Position numbers and translations under genes: made by a program. 5,933 nucleotides of DNA from Rikenellaceae bacterium (GTDB taxonomy: Bacteria; Bacteroidota; Bacteroidia; Bacteroidales; UBA932). The stretch's first letter is position 1. The number at the start of each line of letters is the position of its first letter. The notes beneath the pieces were generated by a model. That model had not been told where the DNA came from, made no database searches, and saw only the letters and a program-made list of their open reading frames with translations. Below, piece by piece: positions 1 to 5,933 of this stretch. The stretch lies in NCBI GenBank assembly GCA_003520315.1, contig DOVA01000079.1:1-5933 (forward strand), read 5' to 3'.

Positions 1-1533
1 GACAAGGAGATCATTAAGTTTATAAAATCCAATCCGGGTAAGTCGGGTATTATTTACTGTCTTAGCAGAAAAAAGGTCGAAGACGTAGCAGAACTTTTGG
101 TGGTCAACGGGATAAGAGCTTTGCCATATCATGCAGGTCTTGACGCTGCTACTAGATCTTCCAATCAGGACAAATTTCTTATGGAGGAGGCAGATGTGAT
201 TGTTGCAACGATAGCTTTTGGGATGGGTATTGACAAACCTGATGTGAGGTTTGCGATTCACTATGACATACCTAAAAGTCTTGAAGGATATTATCAGGAG
301 ACAGGACGTGCAGGAAGAGATGGTGGTGAAGGGCAGTGTGTGGCATTTTATTCTTATAAGGACATTCAGAAGTTGGAGAAATTCATGCAAGGGAAACCAA
401 TATCAGAACAGGAGATTGGTAAGCAACTGTTGATGGAAACAGTCTCTTACGCTGAATCAAATCTTTGTCGCCGTAAAGTTCTGCTCAACTATTTTGGTGA
501 AGATTATAATCATGATAATTGTGGATCATGTGATAATTGTCTTTATCCCAAGAAACAATTTGACGGCAAAGAGGATATTTTGCTTGTGCTCGATCTGATT
601 TCAAGTATGAAGGAGCAGTTTAAGGCTGAACACATTGCCAACATTCTTGCTGGAGTAAGTAATTCAATAATTAAATCCTACAATCACCACCATCACGAAC
701 TGTTTGGCATTGGCAGTTCCAAAGGTGTAAGGTATTGGATGGCAGTCATCAGACAAGCTCTTATTCATCATTTAATTGACAAGGATATTGAAAGGTATGG
801 ACTTTTGTTCTGTACTGATAATGGAATTAAATTTTTAGAGAATCCAACTACTATAATGCTTACACAAGACAGGGAGTTTATGGAAGCTGATGAAGAGGAG
901 GAGATGGCAACTGCAGAAATGCGAAAAGGCGGAGGAGGGGGAGATGCTACTTTGCTGGCAATGTTGAAGGACTTGAGACTGTCAATGGCAAAAAGACTTA
1001 ATCTCCCACCTTTTGTCATTTTTAATGATCCTTCACTTGAAGACATGTCTATTCAGTACCCAGTTACTCTTGACGAGCTTAAGAACTGTCAAGGAGTAGG
1101 TGAGGGTAAGGCAAAAAAGTACGGGAAGGAATTCATTGATCTTATTTCAAAGTATGTTGTAGAAAACGAGATAGACAGGCCGTTGGATTTAGTTGTGAAA
1201 AGTGTGGCCAATAAATCTTTGAACAAGGTTTTCATAATTACAAGCATTGATAGAAAACTGCCATTTGAAGACATAGCTGAGGCCAAAGATTTAGAAATGA
1301 ATGAACTGTTGGAAGAAATAGAATCAATAGTCAATTCGGGCACAAAACTCAATATTGATTATTATATACGTCAGACTGTGGATGATGACAAAGTTGATGA
1401 TATATACGAGTATTTCAAAACAGAAGCATCCACAGACTCTCTTAAAGAGGCTGTGGATGAGCTTGGGAAAAATTATACTGAGGAAGAAATACGTCTTGTG
1501 AAAATAAAGTTTATCTCAGAAGTAGGCAACTAA
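1..1533 (+). CDS. recQ: ATP-dependent DNA helicase RecQ, 3' part (5' end outside window)
   Basis: RecQ is a 3'-5' superfamily 2 DNA helicase acting in recombination and replication-fork repair in the cytoplasm. The frame is open from the first base, so 510 codons of the C-terminal part are visible. The Walker A and DEAH motifs must lie upstream. Residues counted from the window edge: helicase motif IV region at about 17-32 (IIYCLSRKKVE); motif V at about 69-80 (ATIAFGMGIDKP); motif VI QETGRAGRDG at 99-108. The RecQ zinc site has Cys156, 174, 177 and 180. A winged-helix RQC domain covers about 190-270, followed by an acidic stretch and a five-glycine linker (about 311-315). The HRDC domain is at about 316-387, with the helix-hairpin-like GVGEGKAKKYG. 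Residues 395-510 match the helix-turn-helix extension seen in Bacteroidota RecQ. A TTG at 97 is an internal Leu codon, not the start. No disruption is visible. Confidence 0.96.
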   Translation, partial: DKEIIKFIKSNPGKSGIIYCLSRKKVEDVAELLVVNGIRALPYHAGLDAATRSSNQDKFLMEEADVIVATIAFGMGIDKPDVRFAIHYDIPKSLEGYYQETGRAGRDGGEGQCVAFYSYKDIQKLEKFMQGKPISEQEIGKQLLMETVSYAESNLCRRKVLLNYFGEDYNHDNCGSCDNCLYPKKQFDGKEDILLVLDLISSMKEQFKAEHIANILAGVSNSIIKSYNHHHHELFGIGSSKGVRYWMAVIRQALIHHLIDKDIERYGLLFCTDNGIKFLENPTTIMLTQDREFMEADEEEEMATAEMRKGGGGGDATLLAMLKDLRLSMAKRLNLPPFVIFNDPSLEDMSIQYPVTLDELKNCQGVGEGKAKKYGKEFIDLISKYVVENEIDRPLDLVVKSVANKSLNKVFIITSIDRKLPFEDIAEAKDLEMNELLEEIESIVNSGTKLNIDYYIRQTVDDDKVDDIYEYFKTEASTDSLKEAVDELGKNYTEEEIRLVKIKFISEVGN

Positions 1534-3032
1534 CCACAGTAATAGTATTTTTTAACCAGTTCCGAAAGAAATTTAGGGCTCTTTTCTGCTTCAGATCTTA
1601 GATTTTCGTCATTGAATGATTTGAGGCGTTCTATAACCCCGTTAAGCAGAACATCGTTGAAAACTCCGTCTTTTCGATAGATGTCTCTCATTTTATCAAG
1701 TTCACTGGCCGATTGGACACATGATGAAGGAAGTTGTTGAAGAAAATTCAATTTTTTTGCGTGTTCTTTGCTGTGGATGTTTACGTCAACATATGTCTTT
1801 TGTACAACTTCAAGAGCATCTTCCATTTCGAACCCTGTTCGAGCTGCTACTGTAAGACCTGCCAATATCTGGTAAATGTCTGCTGATCCGTCTGGTGACC
1901 GCATTTCAACAGTTTGTTTGTCTGAAATAGTCTCCTGATTTTTATCCTCTTTAGGATTAGCAATATTCATCATATCGTTTTTTCCGGTCCATCCCAGAGG
2001 AACTCTTACCAGCACAGATCTGTTTCTGTCTCCCCAACATATACTTGTGGGAGCCTCCTGATGAGGCACAAGTCTGAAATATGACATAGGATTGGTATTT
2101 CCGAATGCTGTAAGAGATGAGGCGCATTTCATAAATCCTGCGATACTTTTTTTTGCTTCTTCTGAAAGACCTCCTTCTTTTATCATCAGCGATTGACCAT
2201 CTTTTACTATTCTTGTATGAAAATGAAGACCACTTCCAGCCTTGCCTGTAGTTATTTTTGGTGCAAAAGTCACATCTATCCCATATTTAAAGGCAAGATT
2301 GCGAATAATCCATTTGGCCATTACGAGTTGATCGGCTGCTTTTTCAACCGGTGATACAAGAAATTCGATTTCGTTTTGTTCATAAATTTTCCCATCCATC
2401 GTGAAATTTCCAACTTCTGAATGAGCATATTTTATCTCCCCGCCTGATTGTGCTATTGCATTTACTGCTTCACATCTAAATTGCTCAAATTTTGTGAATG
2501 GGGAAGATTCATGATATCCTTTTTGATTTTCAATTGGAAATTTTCCACTGTCATCTCCAACAATATAAAATTCTAGCTCTCCCATGGCTTCAAAATCAAA
2601 ACCTGTTTTCTTGCTGAAGGATCTTGCAGCTTTGCGGAGAGTGTTCTCAGGAGAACTTTCCAAAGGAAAACCGTCTTTGTTGAAGTAGGAACAAAGAAGT
2701 CCAAGCGTTGGAATTGTCGAAAAAGGATCTAAATATGCAGTTGAAAATCTAGGTATTACATAAAGATCGCTCGATTCAGCATCGATATAGGGAAAGAGAC
2801 TGGAACCGTCAACTCTTTCTCCATAAGAAAGAGTAGTATCAAGGTATTTATAATTTGTTACTGGCAGGTTTAATGTTTTTAATCTCCCATCAGCGGCGAT
2901 ATATCTGAAATTTATCAGTCGTATTCCGTTGTTTGTTACAAATTTAATGATATCATTTTTAGTAAAATCTGATGAATTTTTATTTAAATATGCAACAATA
3001 GGATTAATGTTGTAGTTAAGAAACTGATCCAT
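1530..3032 (-). CDS. Glutamine synthetase, type I-like (Bacteroidota clade)
   Basis: This 500-residue cytoplasmic enzyme is predicted to make glutamine from glutamate, ammonia and ATP. The N-terminal beta-grasp domain carries DGSS (75-78), followed by the family-typical ESSD and STAYLDPF. The catalytic domain has the metal and substrate residues in order: Glu152 and Glu154 (GELEF), Glu206 (HSEVG), Glu221 (QNEIEF), His270 (GSGLHFH), Arg320 and Glu326 (FRLVPHQEAP), Arg337 and Arg343 (RNRSVLVRVP), and Arg378 (VEMRSPD). Its length fits GSI, not the GSIII enzymes of about 700 residues. The NLYDLPPEE adenylylation motif of enterobacterial GSI is absent, so control by adenylylation is unlikely. Compared with the enterobacterial enzyme as I remember it, three active-site neighbourhoods differ (see findings), so a specialised or altered substrate role is possible. 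The ATG at 3032-3030 lies well before the conserved N-terminal domain. The TAG stop overlaps the recQ stop on the other strand. I found no convincing promoter upstream. Confidence 0.93.
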   Translation of the reverse strand: MDQFLNYNINPIVAYLNKNSSDFTKNDIIKFVTNNGIRLINFRYIAADGRLKTLNLPVTNYKYLDTTLSYGERVDGSSLFPYIDAESSDLYVIPRFSTAYLDPFSTIPTLGLLCSYFNKDGFPLESSPENTLRKAARSFSKKTGFDFEAMGELEFYIVGDDSGKFPIENQKGYHESSPFTKFEQFRCEAVNAIAQSGGEIKYAHSEVGNFTMDGKIYEQNEIEFLVSPVEKAADQLVMAKWIIRNLAFKYGIDVTFAPKITTGKAGSGLHFHTRIVKDGQSLMIKEGGLSEEAKKSIAGFMKCASSLTAFGNTNPMSYFRLVPHQEAPTSICWGDRNRSVLVRVPLGWTGKNDMMNIANPKEDKNQETISDKQTVEMRSPDGSADIYQILAGLTVAARTGFEMEDALEVVQKTYVDVNIHSKEHAKKLNFLQQLPSSCVQSASELDKMRDIYRKDGVFNDVLLNGVIERLKSFNDENLRSEAEKSPKFLSELVKKYYYCG

Positions 3033-3113
3033 AAATGTGATAAAATTTTATTATTTTTTTATTCTGAAACGAAATTAATGCAAAAAAGTAACGATTTGGA
3101 TAATTTATTGCTT

Positions 3114-3144
3114 TTTGTCACCTTTTTTATTTTTAATAGCTTTG
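3114..3144 (+). promoter_or_regulatory. Bacteroidota-type sigma promoter for the envelope operon
   Basis: A -33 element TTTG at 3114-3117 is followed, after a 19-base spacer, by a -7 element TAGCTTTG at 3137-3144. This is a full match to the TTTG-N19/20-TAnnTTTG consensus known for the primary sigma factor of Bacteroides and relatives. The -7 box ends only 7 bases before the ATG at 3152. Transcription should therefore begin within a few bases of the start codon, leaving little or no 5' leader. It would drive the DUF3352-like gene, the DUF4834-like gene and the ABC exporter. The match is seen directly; activity and start point are inferred. Confidence 0.68.
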
Positions 3145-3151
3145 CAGCCTA

Positions 3152-4225
3152 ATGAGAAAGATAAATAAAATATATATTACAGTTACCTTTTTTTTGCTTG
3201 CCCTTATTGTTACTGTCGTTTTTTTTTATTTTAAAAACAATTATAATGGTAATAATACTTTTGTCACCGGGTTTAAGTTAAGTACAGTCTCTGTCATTCC
3301 TACCGATGCTATTGCTGTTTTGCATTTTAACAGAATTAGCAATTCCATCGATTTTTTGTCAGATACATCTCATATGTTTCCTCCTTTATATCCTTCTTCG
3401 TCGCCTGTAGGAAATTTAATTAATCTTTCAGTCTACAGAGGAGTATCACAACTGACTGTTTCATTTCACTATTCTGCCAAAAATGAGATGTCTCCATTAG
3501 TTATACTGTATTTTGATTCGGATTCTTCTTTCACTTCAAATTCCAGTTATATTCTCAGGAAGATGTCTGCCATTAAGGAGAGTTCATATAATGGTGTAGA
3601 TATACTTGCAGGAGGGGGGATGAAATTTTTTAAACGAGGAAGGATGGTAGTTGCCAGTAATTCTCTGATTATTCTTCAGTCTTCAATTAGACATGTTAAA
3701 AGTGGTGCCTCCATTATGGATAATTCTAATTTCAAAGAAATAGTTGCATCTACTCCAAATGGAGATCACATGTGCTTTTTTAATATTCAGCAATTTGGGA
3801 AAATTTTTTCGAGCTTCACTGAATATCCTTACTGGAAATATGCTGATTTTTTTTCAAAAATCTCTTCTTGGTGTTCTTTTAAATATGAAATTAATGGTAG
3901 TGGTGTATACTTATCGGGAGATATGTATAATACAAGAGGAAGACGAGATTTTGCAACCATATTCCAATATGCCGAAGCAGGCAGTTCCCAGTTGAGTGAT
4001 GTTTTGCCATATAACACATTGGTTGCCTTATCAATATCGGTTAAGGACTTTGATAAACTTCTTAATTCGTTTTATGAATATAAGCGTTCATACAAGGTTA
4101 TTGATCCGTCGTTATTTGAAAACGATAAGCAGTGGTTTATGTCACAAAATCCAGAAGAACTTGTGCTTGCTCTTTTACCATATAAGAGCAGTTACAGATG
4201 GGTGACTCTTATTAGGAGTAATTAA
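3152..4225 (+). CDS. DUF3352-like membrane-anchored envelope protein, N-terminal fragment before an in-frame stop
   Basis: Function unknown. The 357-residue product has a basic N-terminus (MRKINK), a hydrophobic segment at about 8-27 and then a polar region, so it is probably an inner-membrane protein with a periplasmic body. The body resembles DUF3352-type proteins: IPTDAIAVLHFNR (about 49-61) opens a first domain, with strands near 115-121, 160-171 and 207-212. A second, related domain opens at about 285 with LPYNTLVALSISV and stops short at WVTLIRSN (350-357), in mid-domain. The frame after the TAA stays open in phase and supplies the rest of that domain, so this looks like the N-terminal half of a protein of about 737 codons. 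ATG at 3152 is chosen because it places the membrane segment correctly and the next in-frame Met is at residue 75. No Shine-Dalgarno sequence precedes it. The DUF3352 assignment rests on overall pattern and is moderate. Confidence 0.72.
   Translation: MRKINKIYITVTFFLLALIVTVVFFYFKNNYNGNNTFVTGFKLSTVSVIPTDAIAVLHFNRISNSIDFLSDTSHMFPPLYPSSSPVGNLINLSVYRGVSQLTVSFHYSAKNEMSPLVILYFDSDSSFTSNSSYILRKMSAIKESSYNGVDILAGGGMKFFKRGRMVVASNSLIILQSSIRHVKSGASIMDNSNFKEIVASTPNGDHMCFFNIQQFGKIFSSFTEYPYWKYADFFSKISSWCSFKYEINGSGVYLSGDMYNTRGRRDFATIFQYAEAGSSQLSDVLPYNTLVALSISVKDFDKLLNSFYEYKRSYKVIDPSLFENDKQWFMSQNPEELVLALLPYKSSYRWVTLIRSN
4214..4218 (+). promoter_or_regulatory. Possible ribosome binding site for restart at GTG 4229
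   Basis: AGGAG lies 10 bases before the GTG at 4229 and overlaps the last codons before the TAA. It could support re-initiation after termination. It is also simply part of the codons for Ile-Arg-Ser, and Bacteroidota rely little on Shine-Dalgarno pairing, so it may be chance. Confidence 0.25.
4223..4225 (+). other. In-frame TAA interrupting one ancestral gene
   Basis: The ORFs at 3152-4225 and 4229-5365 are in the same frame and are separated only by this TAA and one Ala codon (GCA). Read through, they give 737 codons with the stop at codon 358. The downstream part has no signal or membrane segment of its own, and its first 100 or so residues complete the domain begun upstream. A single base change in a sense codon (for example CAA, AAA, GAA, TCA or TTA) would produce it. 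The interruption is seen directly; whether it is a real mutation, a sequencing error or a recoded stop cannot be told from here. Confidence 0.75.
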
Positions 4226-4228
4226 GCA

Positions 4229-5365
4229 GTGAAGAAGAGATCTGTTACTTTATTTGAACATAAGGGGGCACTTGAGAGATTGTTTGGCAAGGCATTTTCT
4301 TACAATAATGAAAGTTTTGTTTTAACGTTTGGTCATTGGCAGTTTATTGGAGACGAGGATATGTTGCATGCATTTGCTTCCGGTAATTTTGAAAGATATT
4401 CCTTAAAAGATTTTGTCGCTCAGGGGGAGGCTTATGGTGCCATGGCAAAATTGGATGCACCATTGACAGTCATTGCAAATGTGTCTATGATGCCTGATTC
4501 GGTTGGAAACATTTTTCGTGAACCTCTCAATGCCAAAATTTCTGCAAAATTGCATGAAAAAAATTATCAGATTATAATTTTTAAACTTTTTCCTTATGAA
4601 AATAAAACAGGGTTTTCCTTGAATCTTACTTCTCAAAGAGTGGCCAAGCTAAGAGAACCGGATACAGACCTTGTGAATATACCAGATACAGTCAGAATAC
4701 CTTCAGGACCTTTTATATTGTCAAAAGATGAAAATGACAAATTAATTCTTGGAGAGTTACCAGATTATAAATTGAGATTAAAACATGCGGATGGTAAAGG
4801 GATTTGGACAATTCCGTTTGAAGGACCTCTGAGAGGATTTGTTGAAGAGGTAGATTATTTTTCACATAAGAGTTATCAAATGCTGTTTGCAAGTGGAAAC
4901 AAACTATATTTGCTGGATAAAAGAGGTCGATTTGTCGGGAGGTTTCCAAAGAGTGTTGATTCAGTCATTGTCCTTGGTCCGAAAGTTTACGAAAAACCTG
5001 ATGGAGAAGGATTTAACATCATGCTCATGCATCCGGGCAACACTTTAAGGATGTATGACAAAGAATGTCATCCTGTTGAAGGCTGGAAAGATATTGTTTT
5101 AGATGAAACTATTGAAAATTTTCCCGAAATGCTGATTGTGGATGGTAAGACATTCTGGGTTTTGAGAACCAGGACTAAAACTATGATTTACCGGGAAAAT
5201 GGAGAAGCTGTTGGAGATCTTAAAGGCGATAAGACTCTCCTTCCTAATTCCGGGATACGTGTGCTGCATGGCACAAAAGTGGCAGTTACCTCTCGCAAGG
5301 GAAAGGAGGTTGTATTAGACCTTGAAAGCGGAAAATTAAGTAAATTGAAAAAGAGCGACTTATAA
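4229..5365 (+). CDS. C-terminal fragment of the DUF3352-like protein, with propeller-like region
   Basis: Function unknown. This 378-residue frame (GTG at 4229) continues the preceding gene in phase after its TAA. Residues 1-140 fit the remainder of the second DUF3352-like domain: FGHWQFIGDEDMLHAFASGN (34-53) parallels the GRMVVASNSLIILQSS segment of the first domain. From about 150 the sequence becomes propeller-like (WD40 or PQQ type), with recurring strand-turn units LYLLDKRGRFVGRFP (226-240), LRMYDKECHPVEGW (273-286), TMIYRENGEAVGDL (318-331) and EVVLDLESGKL (360-370). There is no signal peptide, so made alone it would stay in the cytoplasm, apart from its probable periplasmic partner half. 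That argues against a separately working gene. A restart at GTG or at the ATG at 4361 is possible. The start is uncertain, but the coding nature of the frame is clear. It is followed 6 bases later by the DUF4834-like gene. Confidence 0.68.
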   Translation: MKKRSVTLFEHKGALERLFGKAFSYNNESFVLTFGHWQFIGDEDMLHAFASGNFERYSLKDFVAQGEAYGAMAKLDAPLTVIANVSMMPDSVGNIFREPLNAKISAKLHEKNYQIIIFKLFPYENKTGFSLNLTSQRVAKLREPDTDLVNIPDTVRIPSGPFILSKDENDKLILGELPDYKLRLKHADGKGIWTIPFEGPLRGFVEEVDYFSHKSYQMLFASGNKLYLLDKRGRFVGRFPKSVDSVIVLGPKVYEKPDGEGFNIMLMHPGNTLRMYDKECHPVEGWKDIVLDETIENFPEMLIVDGKTFWVLRTRTKTMIYRENGEAVGDLKGDKTLLPNSGIRVLHGTKVAVTSRKGKEVVLDLESGKLSKLKKSDL

Positions 5366-5371
5366 TTATAA

Positions 5372-5596
5372 ATGGGAACATTATTAACTATTCTTCTTTT
5401 TATAATACTTTTCTTTTGGATTGTGGGGAGAGTGTTGCCACTCATGCTGGGTTGGTGGGTTAAAAGGAAGTTGAACAGATTTGGCAATCAACAAGAAAGT
5501 TCGGGATTTTCAAACGAGAAGCAGCGTAAAAATAAAATAATAGACAAAAACGTCGGTGAGTATGTGGATTTTGTAGAGACAAAAGAAGATGATTGA
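5372..5596 (+). CDS. DUF4834-like small single-pass membrane protein
   Basis: This 74-residue protein has no established function. A hydrophobic segment at about 4-18, continuing less strongly to Trp29, is followed by a basic stretch (VKRKLNRFGNQQE, 30-42). A polar linker then leads to IDKNVGEYVDFVE (57-69). The order of membrane helix, basic KLNRFG-type motif and a C-terminal DKNVGEYVDFEE-like motif is what I recall of the DUF4834 family, restricted to Bacteroidota. The tail is probably cytoplasmic because the positive charges follow the helix. The ATG lies 6 bases after the stop of the previous gene, and the stop is 2 bases before the ATG of the ABC exporter, so it is probably co-transcribed and may be translationally coupled. 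Its position suggests a role linked to the exporter, but that is inference. Confidence 0.8.
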   Translation: MGTLLTILLFIILFFWIVGRVLPLMLGWWVKRKLNRFGNQQESSGFSNEKQRKNKIIDKNVGEYVDFVETKEDD

Positions 5597-5598
5597 GT

Positions 5599-5933
5599 AT
5601 GAAAACTTTTTTTAGATTGCTGTCCTTCGCAAAGCCATATGGGAGATATTGGCCGACATATTTGCTTATCTCTATTTTTTCCATGATTTTTGGGATTTTT
5701 AATTTTGCCCTCGTTGCACCAATTGTAAGAATAATATTCAGTCCTAATGCAATAGTTCAGCAGTTGACCATGCCTGAATTCTCCATAAGTGTCGACTACT
5801 TTACTAATCTTTTTCAGTATTATCTAACTAAGATAATTGGAAGATCTTCTTTATTGAACGGCTTGCTGTTTGTTTCTATTTTCATGCTGTTTATGTCTTT
5901 TTGTTCCAACCTGTCAAACTATATTGCTCAAAG
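5599..5933 (+). CDS. ABC exporter, permease-ATPase (MsbA-like), N-terminal part (3' end outside window)
   Basis: Only 111 complete codons are visible. They show the start of a type I ABC exporter transmembrane domain: an amphipathic entry (MKTFFRLLSFAKPYGRYW), a first membrane helix at about 19-43, a periplasmic loop holding PEFSISVDYFTNLFQYYL (59-76), and a second helix from about 86 to 103. The opening closely resembles that of Bacteroidota proteins annotated as ABC transporter ATP-binding protein/permease, a group often compared with the lipid A flippase MsbA. The nucleotide-binding domain (Walker A, LSGGQ, Walker B) would lie beyond the right edge and cannot be checked here. The ATG at 5599 is 2 bases after the stop of the DUF4834-like gene. 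The substrate is unknown; a lipid or lipid-linked molecule is a family-based guess. Confidence 0.85.
   Translation, partial: MKTFFRLLSFAKPYGRYWPTYLLISIFSMIFGIFNFALVAPIVRIIFSPNAIVQQLTMPEFSISVDYFTNLFQYYLTKIIGRSSLLNGLLFVSIFMLFMSFCSNLSNYIAQ

Noticed and set aside
929..943. Five-glycine, G-rich stretch in recQ as a possible repeat or slippage site
   Set aside because: The glycine linker before HRDC is, as I recall, normal in Bacteroidota RecQ, and the frame is intact.
768..1352. Minus-strand ORFs of 92 and 87 codons opposite recQ
   Set aside because: They are low-complexity Ser-rich translations opposite a clearly conserved coding frame, with no start signals.
3040..3051. Perfect 12-base palindrome ATAAAATTTTAT just upstream of the glutamine synthetase start
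   Set aside because: It consists only of A and T in very AT-rich intergenic DNA, so chance is likely. It matches no operator I recognise and has no GC stem to be a terminator.
3070..3077. TAATTTCG on the minus strand as a -7 box for the glutamine synthetase gene
   Set aside because: One mismatch to TAnnTTTG and no TTTG at 19-20 bases upstream. Not enough to call a promoter.
4384..4391. TAATTTTG, a perfect -7 box match, inside the C-terminal half of the split gene
   Set aside because: No proper -33 TTTG at the right distance (only a TTG 17 bases upstream). A match this short is expected by chance in AT-rich coding DNA.
5188..5684. Minus-strand ORFs of 99 and 74 codons opposite the DUF4834-like gene and its neighbours
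   Set aside because: The plus-strand frames there carry recognisable families and tight operon spacing. The minus-strand translations resemble nothing I know.

Overview
The window looks like chromosomal DNA from a member of the Bacteroidota, most likely Bacteroidales. It is AT-rich. It carries a RecQ helicase with the C-terminal extension usual in that phylum, a glutamine synthetase of the type found in Bacteroides relatives, a small DUF4834-like membrane protein next to an MsbA-like ABC exporter, and a promoter matching the TTTG-N19-TAnnTTTG consensus of the Bacteroidota primary sigma factor. I see no tRNA, rRNA, CRISPR array, insertion sequence, phage gene or attachment site.

Layout: (1) 1-1533, plus strand: the 3' part of recQ, whose beginning lies off the left edge. 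(2) 1530-3032, minus strand: a complete glutamine synthetase convergent with recQ; the two stop codons overlap by 4 bases. (3) 3033-3151: a 119-base divergent intergenic region with a good plus-strand promoter so close to the next start codon that the transcript may be leaderless. (4) 3152-5365, plus strand: a membrane-anchored envelope protein resembling DUF3352, with two related N-terminal domains and a C-terminal propeller-like region. It is broken by a single in-frame TAA at 4223-4225, giving two same-frame open reading frames of 357 and 378 residues. (5) 5372-5596: a DUF4834-like single-pass membrane protein. (6) 5599-5933: the N-terminus of an ABC exporter that runs off the right edge.

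Genes 4 to 6 are tightly packed (gaps of 3, 6 and 2 bases) and probably form one envelope-related operon read from the promoter at about 3114-3144. recQ and the glutamine synthetase are ordinary housekeeping genes with no evident functional link to it.

The observation most worth checking is the in-frame TAA in gene 4. The reading frame continues unbroken on both sides, and the stop falls inside the second copy of an internally duplicated domain. This points to one ancestral gene of about 737 codons, now interrupted by a nonsense mutation, a sequencing error, or a stop that is read through or restarted. I found no convincing evidence of a wholly new biological system.
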